This document shows positions 26,378-36,470 of a DNA stretch of 45,658 nt, piece by piece. The stretch lies in contig JAGPVD010000088.1 of the NCBI GenBank assembly GCA_018067145.1, positions 1-45,658 on the forward strand, written 5' to 3'. Source of the DNA: Methyloceanibacter sp. (GTDB lineage: Bacteria; Pseudomonadota; Alphaproteobacteria; Rhizobiales; Methyloligellaceae). Positions within the stretch are counted from its first letter, which is position 1; every line of letters starts with the position of its first letter. The position numbers were made by a program, and so were the translations under genes. A model generated the notes under the pieces. It was not told the origin of the DNA. It saw only the letters and a list, made by a program, of their open reading frames with translations, and searched no databases.

Positions 26378-26728
26378 CTAGATCTCGATGCCAGCCAGGC
26401 GCAGTGTATAGACCATGGCGAAGTAAGCGGCGACCGTGAGCGCGATGGAAGCGGCGAGGCTCGCATAGAAGTCCATGCCGCTACGCAGCAGCAGGGGCAG
26501 GCTCAAAAACAGCACGAGCGACGGGAGCACCAGCCAAAAAATGCCGTTCGCAAGGCGCGCGACCTTCTCCGTATCGCCGGTGTCCACATAGAGCCAGACC
26601 ATGGCGAGCACCGAGGTGATGGGGATTGAGGCGAGGATGGCCCCGAAAAGCACGCTCCGTTTCGCCGTCTCCGAGACTGCGACCACGAGTACGCTCGTCA
26701 GTAGGACCTTTAGCGTGGCATAGAGCAT
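26378..26728 (-). CDS. DUF3147-family small membrane protein
   Basis: 116 residues, almost entirely four hydrophobic helices (about 4-22, 27-47, 60-82, 88-112), with the conserved KRSVLFGAILASIPITSVLAMVWLY stretch of DUF3147 proteins. The function is unknown. GGAGG lies nine bases before the ATG at 26728; a GTG at 26737 directly abuts that site and is therefore less likely. It is divergent from ndk with a 143-bp gap. Confidence 0.8.
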   Translation of the reverse strand: MLYATLKVLLTSVLVVAVSETAKRSVLFGAILASIPITSVLAMVWLYVDTGDTEKVARLANGIFWLVLPSLVLFLSLPLLLRSGMDFYASLAASIALTVAAYFAMVYTLRLAGIEI

Positions 26729-26806
26729 CGGCTTCACCCTCCTATGGGCTGCAGTGAACGCGCTTCAACATCCTCAAACGACTTTTAGCTGTCTACCTTG
26801 ATCGCC

Positions 26807-26835
26807 TTGTGGCTGTCACGCCCGGCGGCTATAAG
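26807..26835 (+). promoter_or_regulatory. Sigma-70 promoter for ndk
   Basis: TTGTGG (26807-26812) and TATAAG (26830-26835) have a 17-bp spacer. The -10 box lies 36 bp before the ndk ATG, leaving a leader of about 30 bases with a GAGGGA ribosome site. Confidence 0.6.
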
Positions 26836-26871
26836 CCCCGGAAAGATTCTAAAGACTAGAGGGACTTAGGT

Positions 26872-27294
<423 letters not shown>

Positions 27295-27402
27295 AGCTGC
27301 CTGCTCCCGAACGCCTCGTTTGATCTACGATAAGGCAGGCTCGCGTCTTTGATGTGAGCCTAAGTGGCTCAAGGTCAAATTCAGGCTGGAAGGACCTCGC
27401 CC

Positions 27403-28035
27403 ATGCCTCGCCCACCATCTCTTGCTTTCGCCGTTCTGATTCTCGCCGCGGCGTTCTTAGCGCCCGTGGCGGCACCTTTGGCAGAGGATGTCCCGGCGGA
27501 AGCCAATGGCGTTCCCACGGATATTCCCAAGGCTCAGGAGCCGGCGGTTGGGTGGAGCTTGCAGAATCTCGAGCCCGAGCAGCAGCAACGTGTGCTGCGT
27601 TTCTCTACCTTCGTGAACCATGGCATTCCGGACTACTATCTCAAAGCTGAGAACGGCGTCGGCTACACGACCACGGCAATCGCCGAGGGCGGGCCGCTCT
27701 ACATCGCTCATTGCAAAAAATGTCATGGTGACACGGGGCTCGGTAACGGCGACCTCGCATACGCGCTCACGCCGTCGCCGACGCTACTGGCCTACATGGT
27801 GCAGCAGCCCATCGCCGTCGACCAATATCTCCTGTGGAGCATCGCGGAGGGTGGCAAACAATTCGGTACGGCCATGCCAGCGTTCAAAAACGATCTTTCG
27901 GAAGACCAGATATGGCGGATCGTCGCTTATCTGCGCGCCGGCTTTCCCGCTGTGGATGACGGCACTGCAACGGCCAAGAGTGATGGCGCGGCCAAGACCG
28001 ACATACCGGACTTCAAGAAGCACATGATTGATTGA
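27403..28035 (+). CDS. Periplasmic monohaem c-type cytochrome
   Basis: 210 residues. A signal peptide (1-27) leads to an export form, and one CxxCH site is at C104-K-K-C107-H108. The sixth ligand is probably Met158 in GTAMPAF, followed by the DQIWRIVAYLRAG helix typical of class I cytochromes. It should carry electrons in the periplasm, but the partner enzyme is not encoded next to it. The ATG at 27403 follows GGAAGGA by nine bases; an earlier GTG at 27364 would interrupt the signal peptide. It is convergent to the P450 gene, with 11 bp between stops. Confidence 0.9.
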   Translation: MPRPPSLAFAVLILAAAFLAPVAAPLAEDVPAEANGVPTDIPKAQEPAVGWSLQNLEPEQQQRVLRFSTFVNHGIPDYYLKAENGVGYTTTAIAEGGPLYIAHCKKCHGDTGLGNGDLAYALTPSPTLLAYMVQQPIAVDQYLLWSIAEGGKQFGTAMPAFKNDLSEDQIWRIVAYLRAGFPAVDDGTATAKSDGAAKTDIPDFKKHMID

Positions 28036-28046
28036 TTAGACCGTCG

Positions 28047-29408
28047 CTAAAGTTTGCGGATGCGGAAGGGGAGGCCGCCCTTCGGGGAGAGCGTCACAGT
28101 AGCGTGGATCTTCGCCGGTACCGGCCCGGTATATTCAGGGGTGAAGCGGCGCAGCAACTGCACCAGAGCAAGCGTGTTCTCAATCTGCGATAGCGCGCCG
28201 CCGATGCAGGCCCGCTTGCCGGCCGCGAATGGCAGGTAAGAATATTTCATGCGTTTCTTCGCCCGTTCAGGCGCGAAGCGCTCCGGATCGAACTTCTCCG
28301 GGTTGTCCCAATATTTCGAACTGTGGTGGGCGATGTACGAAAGGATAACCACCTTGTCGCCGGCCTTGATCTTGTGGCCTTCGATCTCGTCGTCGCCGGC
28401 GGCGATGCGGATCAGCGCCCAGATCGGCGGGAACAGCCGCATAGTCTCTTGGATGACCATGCGCGTGTAGGAAAGCTGTTGCACCTGGTTCCAGCTGGGG
28501 TCTTCGTCGCCACACACTGCGCGCGCCTCGGTGCGGATGCGCTCCATAGCTTCGGGATGCTGGGACAAAAGATAGAGTGACCAAGCGAGCGTCAGCGCCG
28601 TGGTCTCGGTGCCGGCCCACAGATATTGCTTCAACTCATCGATCACTTGCTGGCGATCGAACTCCGGGAAGTCGGGATCGGCCTCCGCCTCAAGGATCAT
28701 GTTGAGCAGCGTCTTTTCGCGATGGTCGACGATGTTGGCGCCAATCACGGTCTCAGGGATCGAGCCCCAAATCTCCATCGCCTTCGCCGTCTCTTCTTCG
28801 GTGACCTCGGCGAGTTCGCCGCGCACGCTCTTGAGACGAATGGATTTGTGGTTCATCACGTCGGTGTAGGTTTTGACCTGCTTGAACACGAAATGCGGGT
28901 TGAACGGCATCTCCCGATCAAACAGCGCCTTGCACACCATCTCGGCGGCGAGCGTCCAGGTCTCTTCCACCATCTCGACGGTCTCGCCGGACTCGGCGTA
29001 CTCCGCCCAGCGCGCCATCTTGGTCTCGATGGCCGACATCAAATAGGGGAAGTAGTCCTCGAACATGTTGGGGTGGAAGGCGGCCTGCTGCGGCCTGCGA
29101 ATTTTCTGCCAAAGCGCGCCGTCGATCGTGATCATGCTCCGGCCAAACACGGGGCGGAGACCGTCGAAATACTTGGTGTAGTTGTCGGCGTTGGTCACGA
29201 GCACGCGCTCGGCATGGGCCGGCTCGGACAGCAGCATGATGCGCTGGGTCTTCAGATTGATCGGGATAACGCCGGAATATTTTTCGCTGAGCGCCATGAG
29301 AACCTGCATGGGGTTCTCTTGGTTCAGTAGTGGCGTGAGCTTGAACCAGATGCTCTGCTCTTCGCCGAGTCCGTGTGACGATGAATAGGCGACCGACATG
29401 TCCGCCAT
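28047..29408 (-). CDS. Cytochrome P450
   Basis: 453 residues, soluble, with no N-terminal membrane anchor. The I-helix oxygen-activation motif WAGTETT, the K-helix ExxR (ETMR), the PERF meander (DPERFAPER) and the heme-binding loop PFAAGKRACIGG with axial ligand C401 are all present, so it should be a functional monooxygenase. The overall look is closer to CYP4/102-type fatty-acid hydroxylases than to camphor-type bacterial P450s, but the substrate is unknown. No ferredoxin or reductase gene is visible alongside it. GGGGAAGG six bases before the ATG supports this start. It lies 268 bp downstream of purN in the same direction. Confidence 0.93.
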   Translation of the reverse strand: MADMSVAYSSSHGLGEEQSIWFKLTPLLNQENPMQVLMALSEKYSGVIPINLKTQRIMLLSEPAHAERVLVTNADNYTKYFDGLRPVFGRSMITIDGALWQKIRRPQQAAFHPNMFEDYFPYLMSAIETKMARWAEYAESGETVEMVEETWTLAAEMVCKALFDREMPFNPHFVFKQVKTYTDVMNHKSIRLKSVRGELAEVTEEETAKAMEIWGSIPETVIGANIVDHREKTLLNMILEAEADPDFPEFDRQQVIDELKQYLWAGTETTALTLAWSLYLLSQHPEAMERIRTEARAVCGDEDPSWNQVQQLSYTRMVIQETMRLFPPIWALIRIAAGDDEIEGHKIKAGDKVVILSYIAHHSSKYWDNPEKFDPERFAPERAKKRMKYSYLPFAAGKRACIGGALSQIENTLALVQLLRRFTPEYTGPVPAKIHATVTLSPKGGLPFRIRKL

Positions 29409-29676
29409 TTACGCCTTCCCCCTAAAGCTTCTGGTCGTTGGCCTTGGTGCCGGGTTTGAACCCCGGAGATGAAGCCGCCATGCCCGGCAAACGGTCTTCC
29501 GCATCGTTCTAAACTGGGAAATTCCAGTCTCGAAAGGCCGCTGCGAAGACTGCTTCGAGTAAGGGCCAGTTCCTAGCACCCGGCCTTCAGTATTGTCCAT
29601 GGTTGGCGGCGTCGCACTTGCGCTGCGTCAACCATTGTCGTTCAAGCCGCGATCTTACGGTGGTTGGCGCTTTCGA

Positions 29677-30342
29677 TCAAAGAGTGTCGGGCAGCGGGGG
29701 CGAAAACAGCGCGGTTTGGCCCGCTTCCGGTGCCATACCAACCACATGTTCGCCCTCGACCCGCACTGTCCCTGCGGCCACGAGCTTCAGCGCATGGGCA
29801 TAGAGTTTGTGCTCGGCCTCAAGCACCCGTGCGGCAAGGCTGTCCTCGGTGTCGTGGGGCCTCACGGTCACCGCCGCCTGGGCCACGATGGGCCCGTCAT
29901 CCATGGCCGCACGGACGAAATGGACGGTGCAGCCGGTGATCTTGGCGCCGGTCTCTAACACCCGTCTGTGGGTGTGCAGGCCCTTGAAGGCGGGCAGGAG
30001 CGAGGGGTGGATGTTGATATGGCGGTTTAGCCAGTGCCTGACGAAGCCTTCCGTGAGGAGGCGCATGAAGCCTGCGTTGCACAGAAGTTCCACACCCGCC
30101 TCGTTCAGCGCCGTCTCGAGTTCAGCCTCGAAGTCCTCACGTGAGGCGAAGTTCTTGTGGTCGATCACGCAAGTCTGAATGCCAGCTTCGGTTGCCCGAT
30201 CGAGCCCTCTCGCGCCCGGTACATTTGAGATCACCACCATCAGCTCGGCCGGATAGTCCGGGGCTTGGTTTGCGTCGATCAGCGCTTGGAGATTGCTGCC
30301 CCGGCCCGAGATGAGAACGCCGACGCGCTTCTTCGTTGTCAT
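29677..30342 (-). CDS. purN: Phosphoribosylglycinamide formyltransferase PurN
   Basis: 221 residues. Transfers formyl from 10-formyl-tetrahydrofolate to GAR, the third step of purine synthesis. The catalytic trio is N110, H112 ([12 protein letters not shown]) and D148 (MDDGPI), and the substrate loop [10 protein letters not shown] is at 12-21. It overlaps purM by ATGA (30342-30339), so translation is coupled. The usual purMN order is preserved. Confidence 0.96.
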   Translation of the reverse strand: MTTKKRVGVLISGRGSNLQALIDANQAPDYPAELMVVISNVPGARGLDRATEAGIQTCVIDHKNFASREDFEAELETALNEAGVELLCNAGFMRLLTEGFVRHWLNRHINIHPSLLPAFKGLHTHRRVLETGAKITGCTVHFVRAAMDDGPIVAQAAVTVRPHDTEDSLAARVLEAEHKLYAHALKLVAAGTVRVEGEHVVGMAPEAGQTALFSPPLPDTL

Positions 30343-31421
30343 GACGCCGACCAGGGCTTGCCTTCGAGGCGCACGGGCTCGCCGCCATCGCGCGCTTGAA
30401 GCGAGCCGATGATCATTGCGTCGTCACCGAGGCTCTTAAGGACGGCTTCCGCGTCGCGCTCCGCTGCGACTATCACCATGCCGACACCACAATTGAAGGT
30501 GCGCAGCATCTCGTAATCGTCGAGCCGCGCTTCAACCTGAAGCCACTCGAATACTGGAGGCAGATGGAATGCGCTTTGATCGACCATTGCGGTGAGATCA
30601 TCTGGCAGCACGCGGGGAAGATTGTCGATAAGACCACCGCCGGTGATGTGAGCAAGCGCCTTCACCACGGTGGGATTTGCGCGAATCGTATCAAGGAGCT
30701 GGCGCACATAGATGCGCGTCGGGGCGAGCAATGCAGCGCCCAAAGTGCTGCCCGGTGCAAAGGGTGCGGGGTCGTTCCAGTCGAGGCCACATTCGGAGAC
30801 CACGCGCCGCACCAAAGAAAAGCCATTGGCATGGACGCCGGAGGAAGGGAGCGCGATGAGCACGTCGCCGATGGCGAGATCCTTGCGCGGCAACAGACCG
30901 TCCCGCTCGACCGCGCCGACGGCGAAGCCAGCCAGATCGTAGTCGCCTTCGCCATAGAGCCCCGGCATCTCGGCGGTCTCGCCACCGATCAAGCCGCAGC
31001 CGGCCTCATGACAGCCTTTGGCGATGCTCTCTACCACGGCGGATGCCACGCCAACCTCAAGCTTGCCGCACGCGAAGTAGTCGAGGAAGAACAGCGGCTC
31101 GGCGCCCTGGACTACCAGATCATTGACGCTCATGGCGACGAGATCGATGCCGATGCCGTCGTGAAGCCCCGTATCGATGGCGAGCTTGAGCTTGGTGCCG
31201 ACCCCATCGGTCGCGGCGACGAGCAGCGGGTCCTCATAGCCACAAGCCTTGAGGTCGAACAAGCCGCCAAAGCCGCCAATGCTGCCGAGCACGCCGGGGC
31301 GCATCGTCTTGGCCACCAAAGGGCCAATGGCTTTTACCAAAGCGTTGCCGGCGTCGATATCGACGCCCGCGTCACGATAGGTCAGAGGCGTTTCGCCAGG
31401 AGATGAGGATTTCGGGGGCAC
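30339..31421 (-). CDS. purM: Phosphoribosylformylglycinamidine cyclo-ligase PurM
   Basis: 360 residues. Makes AIR from FGAM with ATP, the fifth purine step. The conserved start [16 protein letters not shown], the [12 protein letters not shown] and DYFACGKLE segments, and [13 protein letters not shown] are present. Length is normal if translation begins at GTG 31421. A longer in-frame reading to 31673 passes through the divergent promoter region and into the DUF2066 gene and is rejected. It is transcribed divergently from DUF2066. Confidence 0.95.
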   Translation of the reverse strand: MPPKSSSPGETPLTYRDAGVDIDAGNALVKAIGPLVAKTMRPGVLGSIGGFGGLFDLKACGYEDPLLVAATDGVGTKLKLAIDTGLHDGIGIDLVAMSVNDLVVQGAEPLFFLDYFACGKLEVGVASAVVESIAKGCHEAGCGLIGGETAEMPGLYGEGDYDLAGFAVGAVERDGLLPRKDLAIGDVLIALPSSGVHANGFSLVRRVVSECGLDWNDPAPFAPGSTLGAALLAPTRIYVRQLLDTIRANPTVVKALAHITGGGLIDNLPRVLPDDLTAMVDQSAFHLPPVFEWLQVEARLDDYEMLRTFNCGVGMVIVAAERDAEAVLKSLGDDAMIIGSLQARDGGEPVRLEGKPWSAS

Positions 31422-31456
31422 TTGGCCACTCAGGGTGCAAGTTCGAAGGAATTGGC

Positions 31457-31486
31457 ATAACAATCGTGCCGGGTAAGGCCCGTCAA
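31457..31486 (-). promoter_or_regulatory. Candidate sigma-70 promoter for purMN
   Basis: On the minus strand TTGACG (31486-31481) and TGTTAT (31462-31457) are separated by 18 bp. The predicted start lies about 30 bases before the purM GTG. No purine riboswitch fold was recognised in this short leader. Confidence 0.5.
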
Positions 31487-31579
31487 GGCGGAAAGGCCGT
31501 AGGCGCGCCACATTACAACGGTTTAGGGGAGATGCTGGTGCTGTAGGCACTGGGGTCAGGGATCGCGGTAGAGTTCCAC

Positions 31580-32737
31580 ATGCGTTTTGGGCGACTAGAA
31601 TCATTGGCTCGGAGATTAAGTCTCCTTGGTTTGCTGGGGCTGACGGCGCTCGGCGGGACATTAGGCGGCGCAAACGCGGCCGAGAGCCTGTTCGACGTTG
31701 CCAAAGTCGCCGTCGATACCAAGGCCAAGAATGCCGTCGCCGCCCGGGCCAATGGCATGCTCCAGGCGGAAATGCGCGGCTTCAAAGTCGTGCTGGAGCG
31801 GATCGTGCCGCTCAACATGCAGCAGCAGTTGCCCGATTTCACCAAAGAGGAGGTCGAGCTTCTGGTCAGTGGCATTGCCGTCCGCAAGGAGCAGGCCTCG
31901 ACCACGCGCTATATCGCGCTCCTCGACGTGCGCTTCGACCCGTATGCAGTGAAGCAGCTGCTAACGAGCTACGGCATTCCTTTCAGCGAGAACCGTGCGC
32001 CAGCGGTTTCCATCCTGCCGCTGATGCTCTCGGGCGAGGGCGTGTTTGTTCAGGGGCCCGAACAGTGGCACCAGGCCTGGGAGGACCTCGATCTCTCCCA
32101 CAGCGTGACACCAGGTACGATTTTACGGCCGCAAGCCGATCTCGATGCCGCAACGGTCAGGGCCGCGGTCTCCGGCGACGGGGATGCGCTTGCCGTGCTG
32201 CAGGGCGCTTATGGCTATGGCGGACTCGTTGTCGCCGTGGGGCAGGTCAAGGACGGCCAGTTCGTGACGACCCTGGCTGGCGAGGACGGCGTGGGAATGA
32301 TCACTTTCAAGCACAGCAATCCCGTCGGCGGCGATACCAAGAAGGCTGCGCGCGTTGCTGCCGCTGCCTCGCTTGCCGCGATAGAGAGCCGTTGGAAGCT
32401 GGAGGAGGCTGGGGCGGCGACGCCCACTGAAGCGGCCTATGGGGAAAACCCGCCCGCAAGGGGGGCGGAGACCGCCCAGCCAACGGCGACCAGAGAAGTG
32501 GCCCGGAGGGCCGTCGCCCTGGTTGAGTTCTCCGGCTTGCGGGACTGGCAGCAGATCAGGTCCAAGCTGACCCAAATCGCAGGCATCCAAGGACTGGAGA
32601 TCGACTCCCTGCAGGCAAGGCGGGCGGCGATCAGTTTCGAATTTGCGGGGCCGCTGGATCGCCTGCAGGCCGCGCTCGGCCAGAGCGGATTTGTGCTCGA
32701 GGACAGAGATGGCACGTTGGTGCTCCGGTCCCAATAG
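31580..32737 (+). CDS. DUF2066-domain secreted protein
   Basis: 385 residues with a signal peptide (about 1-34, cleavage after NAA before [12 protein letters not shown]). The N-terminal half fits DUF2066 (conserved [24 protein letters not shown] and [11 protein letters not shown]). A low-complexity Thr/Ala/Pro linker (about 275-310) is followed by a small C-terminal alpha/beta region. The family is of unknown function and is found in many Hyphomicrobiales beside purM or the hdaA/CDP-alcohol transferase genes, as here. It probably acts in the envelope. It is divergent from purM. Confidence 0.8.
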   Translation: MRFGRLESLARRLSLLGLLGLTALGGTLGGANAAESLFDVAKVAVDTKAKNAVAARANGMLQAEMRGFKVVLERIVPLNMQQQLPDFTKEEVELLVSGIAVRKEQASTTRYIALLDVRFDPYAVKQLLTSYGIPFSENRAPAVSILPLMLSGEGVFVQGPEQWHQAWEDLDLSHSVTPGTILRPQADLDAATVRAAVSGDGDALAVLQGAYGYGGLVVAVGQVKDGQFVTTLAGEDGVGMITFKHSNPVGGDTKKAARVAAAASLAAIESRWKLEEAGAATPTEAAYGENPPARGAETAQPTATREVARRAVALVEFSGLRDWQQIRSKLTQIAGIQGLEIDSLQARRAAISFEFAGPLDRLQAALGQSGFVLEDRDGTLVLRSQ

Positions 32738-32845
32738 CCCCGGACGGGTGCGGATTGGGCTCATTGGCTCTAGGATTCTGTTAGAATCTGTAGCCGACGG
32801 TCCCGCCGCGCGAGCTTGCGCAGACGGCCGCTGGGAGAGGCGCTG

Positions 32846-33490
32846 GTGAACATCCCAAATACGCTAACGCTGGCGCGGATCGTGGCCGTGCCGCTCCTGG
32901 TGTGGCTGATCATCGACCAGGAGATGCTCGCGGCCTTCCTCGTGTTCGTGCTTGCCGGTATTTCCGACGCGGCCGATGGCTTCCTCGCCAAACGCTATGG
33001 CTGGAACACGGAGCTTGGCGCCTATCTCGATCCCATCGCCGACAAGGCGCTCCTGGTCACCATCTATGTGACCCTGGGGCTTGCCGGTTATCTGCCTGTA
33101 TGGCTCGTTATTGCCGTGGTCAGCCGCGACATTCTCATTGTCGGCGCCGTGCTGCTTGCTTGGATGATGGCGCGCCCGATCATCGTGAAGCCGTTACTAG
33201 TCAGCAAGGCGAATACGCTTTCGCAGATTGTGCTCGCCGGTCTGGTTCTGGCCGAACTCGGGCTCGGCCTCGGCCTCGGACAACTTGTTTGGGTTTTGGT
33301 CTGGGTGACGGGAACCCTCACCATCGTCTCGGCGGGCGCTTATTTCTGGGCGTGGCGCAAGCACATGGCGAGCTACGAACCAGAGCCGCCGCCGCGTCCT
33401 GTCCGCCGCCGGAAGTCCGCGCCGGTGAAGCGCCAACGTTCCAAGGCCCAAGTCTCCAAGTCCCAAGTCTCCAAGGCCAACGTGTCATGA
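32846..33490 (+). CDS. CDP-alcohol phosphatidyltransferase family membrane protein
   Basis: 214 residues, with about five membrane helices. The family motif is nearly complete: DAADGFLAKR...G...DPIAD, giving D-x-x-D-G-x-x-A then K where R is usual, and D-x-x-x-D at the end. Such enzymes transfer a phosphatidyl group from CDP-diacylglycerol to an alcohol such as glycerol-3-phosphate (PgsA-like). Which lipid it makes is not clear. GTG at 32846 with GGGAGAGG upstream is preferred to an earlier ATG. The tail (from about 175) is Arg/Pro/Lys-rich and ends in a tandem SKxQV repeat. The stop overlaps the hdaA ATG as ATGA. Confidence 0.82.
   Translation: MNIPNTLTLARIVAVPLLVWLIIDQEMLAAFLVFVLAGISDAADGFLAKRYGWNTELGAYLDPIADKALLVTIYVTLGLAGYLPVWLVIAVVSRDILIVGAVLLAWMMARPIIVKPLLVSKANTLSQIVLAGLVLAELGLGLGLGQLVWVLVWVTGTLTIVSAGAYFWAWRKHMASYEPEPPPRPVRRRKSAPVKRQRSKAQVSKSQVSKANVS
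33440..33484 (+). repeat. Three tandem 15-bp repeats at the 3' end of the CDP-alcohol transferase gene
   Basis: Units TCCAAGxCCCAAGTC at 33440 and 33455 and a diverged copy at 33470 encode S-K-A/S-Q/N-V pentapeptides. The repeats are in frame and sit immediately before the hdaA start, so they extend a basic disordered tail and could vary in number by slippage. Confidence 0.7.
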
Positions 33491-34164
33491 CGCTCGCACA
33501 GCTCACCTTCGACCTTCCTCACCGCGCGGCTCTTGGCGCGGAGGATTTTCTTGTCAGCGATTGCAACGTTGCCGCTGTCAAGTTGATCGATGCTTGGCCT
33601 GAGTGGACCGATCACGTGCAAATCCTGACCGGGCCCGCGGCGAGCGGGAAGACCCATCTCGTCAGGGTGTGGCAGGAGCGCTCGGGCGCGCGGGCACTCA
33701 GTCGAGAGAATTTCGATATGGCCTTCATCGAGGACCAGCCCGAGGGAACTCCTCTCGTGGTGGAGGATGCCGACCGCGCCGGCTACGACGAAAAGGCTCT
33801 CTTCCATCTGCTCAACCTGGCGCGCGAGAAGCGCCTATTCGTGCTTCTGACCGGGCGTGATGATCCGAGCCGGTGGGGAACAGTATTGCCCGACCTGTTG
33901 TCGCGGCTGAACGGGGTGCCTGCCGTCGATATCGGCGCGCCCGACGAGGCCTTGTTGCGGACGGTGATGCTCAAGCAGTTCACGGACCGGCAGCTCGATA
34001 TTGATCCCAAAGTGCTCGAGTTTCTGGCACTCAGGGTCGAACGTTCATTGGCGGCGGCGGCCGCCGCGGTCGAAGCGGTGGACCAGGCGGCACTCGCCTC
34101 GGGCCGCAAAATCAATCGCCAGCTGGTGCTGGAAACGCTTAAGGCCACAGCGTCGGCCGAATAG
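33487..34164 (+). CDS. hdaA: HdaA-type regulator of DnaA inactivation
   Basis: 225 residues, an AAA+ domain related to DnaA domain III but lacking the DNA-binding domain. The clamp-binding element QLTFDLP is at the N-terminus (5-11), Walker A is GPAASGKTHL (about 48-57) and the Walker B-like VVEDAD follows. The protein stimulates DnaA-ATP hydrolysis at the sliding clamp after initiation. It is coupled (ATGA) to the CDP-alcohol transferase gene and followed by ppk, the order seen in many alphaproteobacteria. A G+C-rich gap of 112 bp separates it from ppk. Confidence 0.9.
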   Translation: MTLAQLTFDLPHRAALGAEDFLVSDCNVAAVKLIDAWPEWTDHVQILTGPAASGKTHLVRVWQERSGARALSRENFDMAFIEDQPEGTPLVVEDADRAGYDEKALFHLLNLAREKRLFVLLTGRDDPSRWGTVLPDLLSRLNGVPAVDIGAPDEALLRTVMLKQFTDRQLDIDPKVLEFLALRVERSLAAAAAAVEAVDQAALASGRKINRQLVLETLKATASAE

Positions 34165-34276
34165 GTCTCCGGCCTAGATTGGCATTCACTGTAACGGTAG
34201 TGATACATTTGGGAGCGTAGGGTTCCGGTATACACACTGCGGGGAGTGTTAAGAGCCGGATTTCAAGAGGTTATAG

Positions 34277-36457
34277 ATGAACTTGCCAGAAAAGGTCGAG
34301 CCGGAAGGCGCGGATGCCCGCATCGCAGCCTTCGGACCCAGCCGCTATTTCAATCGTGAGCTATCTTGGCTCAACTTCAACAAGCGCGTGCTTGAGGAGG
34401 CAGAGAACCAGCGCCATCCATTGCTGGAGCGCCTGCGCTTTCTGTCGATCTCCGCCAATAATCTCGATGAATTTTACATGGTGCGGGTCGCGGGCTTACG
34501 CGCCCAGGTCGTCGCCGGCATTGAGTCACGGAGCCAAGACGGGCTGACACCAGCCGAGCAGCTTGACCACATCAACCAGTCCGTCGGCGAACTGACCGCC
34601 GGGCAGCAGGAGAACTGGGTCACGATTGAGGCGCTGCTTGGAGAGGCCGGCATCCATGTTCTTCACGCCGATCAATTCACCGAGAAAGAGCGGGATTGGC
34701 TCGAGGGGCATTTCCTCGACCACATCTTTCCTATTCTGACGCCGATCGCTGTCGATCCGGCCCATCCATTTCCTTTCATCCCAAATTTCGGAATCACCCT
34801 CGGGCTTGAGCTGGTGCGCGAAGGCTCACTCCGCACCATGCATGCTTTGCTGCCGATTCCGCCGCAGCTTGACCGCTTCATCCGCCTGCCAAGCGATGAC
34901 GGCTCGAAGGAGTCTATTCGCTTCATCCGGCTCGAAACGGTTGTCGGCATTTTCGTGCCGCGACTGTTCCCCGGCTACCGGGTGCGGAGCCAAGGTTCGT
35001 TCCGGGTCGTGCGCGACAGCGACATCGAGGTCCAGGAAGAGTCCGAAGACTTAGTGCGTCTGTTTGAGTCGGCGCTGAAGCGGCGCAAGCGCGGTTCGGT
35101 CATCAGACTTGAGATGGATGCGACCATGCCATCGCGGCTCCAGCGCTTCGTCATTCAGGAGCTTAAAGTGTCGGAGCGCGAGAGTTTCGTGCAGAGGGGC
35201 CTGATCGGGCTCACCGATATTAGCCAGCTCATCGTTAGCGACCGCGCCGATCTCAAATTTGAGCCTTTCGTCAGCCGGTTCCCGGAGCGTATCCGCGAGC
35301 ATCACGGCGATTGCTTCGCGGCGATCGCCAAGAAGGACATCGTGGTTCATCACCCATACGAATCTTTTGACGTCGTGCTTCAATTCCTGAAGCAGGCGGC
35401 GGCGGACCCCGATGTGGTGGCCATTAAGTGGACGCTGTATCGCACCGGTAAGAATTCGCCGATCATCGAAGCGTTGAAGGACGCGGCGGATGCGGGCAAG
35501 TCGGTTACCGCCGTGGTCGAGCTAAAAGCGCGCTTCGACGAAGAGGCCAACATCAAATGGGCTCGCGATCTCGAAAGTGCGGGCGTCCAAGTGGTCTACG
35601 GCTTCATCGAGCTGAAGACCCACGCCAAGCTCAGCCTCATCGTGCGGCGTGAGCGCGGCGAGCTCGCTACCTATTGCCATGTGGGCACCGGCAATTATCA
35701 CGCGGTGACAGCAAAGATTTATACTGATTTGTCGTTCTTCACCGCCGATCGCGTTATCGGCAACGACCTTTCGCGCATCTTCAATTACGTCACGGGTTAC
35801 GCCGAGCCGGCCGAGCTAGAGGCCATGTCCGTGTCGCCATACGGCATCAAGGCGCGCATCCTCGATCATATTCGCGAGGAAATGTATCACGCCAAGGCCG
35901 GACGGCCGGCGGCGATCTGGATGAAAATGAACTCGTTGGTGGACCCAGAGATTATCGATGCGCTGTACGAAGCGAGCCAGGCGAACGTGGAGATCGACCT
36001 CGTGGTGCGCGGGATCTGCTGTCTGCGTCCGGGTGTGCCTGGGCTTTCCGAGAACATTCACGTGAAGAGCATCGTGGGGCGCTTCCTTGAGCACTCGCGT
36101 ATCTATTGCTTCGGGGCCGGTCATGGGCTTCCGCATCGCAAGGCGGTTGTCTATATCAGCTCCGCCGATATGATGCCGCGCAACCTGGACCGCCGCATGG
36201 AAGCCATGACGCCGATCAAGAATTCGACTGTGCACGAGCAGATCCTCGACCAGATCATGGTGGGCAATCTCAAGGACAACCTCCAGAGCTGGCGGCTGAT
36301 GCACGACGGCAACTCGGAGCGTCTGGAGCCCGAAGAGGGTCAGGAGCCGTTCAGCGTCCAGAAATATTTCATGACCAATCCAAGCCTGTCAGGCCGCGGC
36401 ACGACCCTCACCGGGAATATGCCGCCACGCTTCGCACGCTTGGTGGAAACCGATTAG
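34277..36457 (+). CDS. ppk: Polyphosphate kinase 1 (Ppk)
   Basis: 726 residues. Makes polyphosphate from ATP reversibly. All regions are intact: an N-terminal domain with [16 protein letters not shown], a head domain, and the phospholipase-D-like catalytic part, including [18 protein letters not shown] and the autophosphorylated-His region [10 protein letters not shown] (H468). A 5-bp inverted repeat (CACT...AGTG) lies in the leader, but no PHO box was recognised. ppx begins 13 bp after its stop, so the synthesis and hydrolysis enzymes are probably made together. Confidence 0.96.
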   Translation: MNLPEKVEPEGADARIAAFGPSRYFNRELSWLNFNKRVLEEAENQRHPLLERLRFLSISANNLDEFYMVRVAGLRAQVVAGIESRSQDGLTPAEQLDHINQSVGELTAGQQENWVTIEALLGEAGIHVLHADQFTEKERDWLEGHFLDHIFPILTPIAVDPAHPFPFIPNFGITLGLELVREGSLRTMHALLPIPPQLDRFIRLPSDDGSKESIRFIRLETVVGIFVPRLFPGYRVRSQGSFRVVRDSDIEVQEESEDLVRLFESALKRRKRGSVIRLEMDATMPSRLQRFVIQELKVSERESFVQRGLIGLTDISQLIVSDRADLKFEPFVSRFPERIREHHGDCFAAIAKKDIVVHHPYESFDVVLQFLKQAAADPDVVAIKWTLYRTGKNSPIIEALKDAADAGKSVTAVVELKARFDEEANIKWARDLESAGVQVVYGFIELKTHAKLSLIVRRERGELATYCHVGTGNYHAVTAKIYTDLSFFTADRVIGNDLSRIFNYVTGYAEPAELEAMSVSPYGIKARILDHIREEMYHAKAGRPAAIWMKMNSLVDPEIIDALYEASQANVEIDLVVRGICCLRPGVPGLSENIHVKSIVGRFLEHSRIYCFGAGHGLPHRKAVVYISSADMMPRNLDRRMEAMTPIKNSTVHEQILDQIMVGNLKDNLQSWRLMHDGNSERLEPEEGQEPFSVQKYFMTNPSLSGRGTTLTGNMPPRFARLVETD

Positions 36458-36470
36458 GTTCAAGCACGCG

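Noticed and set aside
29450-29466. T-arm-like hairpin CCGGG / TTTGAAC / CCCGG between purN and the P450
   Set aside because: No acceptor, D-arm or anticodon arm lies at a workable distance on either strand, and the loop departs from the TTCRA consensus, so a tRNA is not supported. It may only be a chance stem.
31422-31579. Possible purine riboswitch in the purM-DUF2066 gap
   Set aside because: I saw no three-way junction with the conserved purine-binding loops; a simple divergent promoter region explains the gap.
31422-31673. Longer PurM start giving 444 residues
   Set aside because: The extra residues lie in the divergent promoter and DUF2066 gene and do not resemble PurM; the GTG at 31421 gives a normal-length enzyme.
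34165-34276. Pho box upstream of ppk
   Set aside because: The CTGTAAC-like sequence lacks the second 7-bp direct repeat at 11-bp spacing required for PhoB binding.
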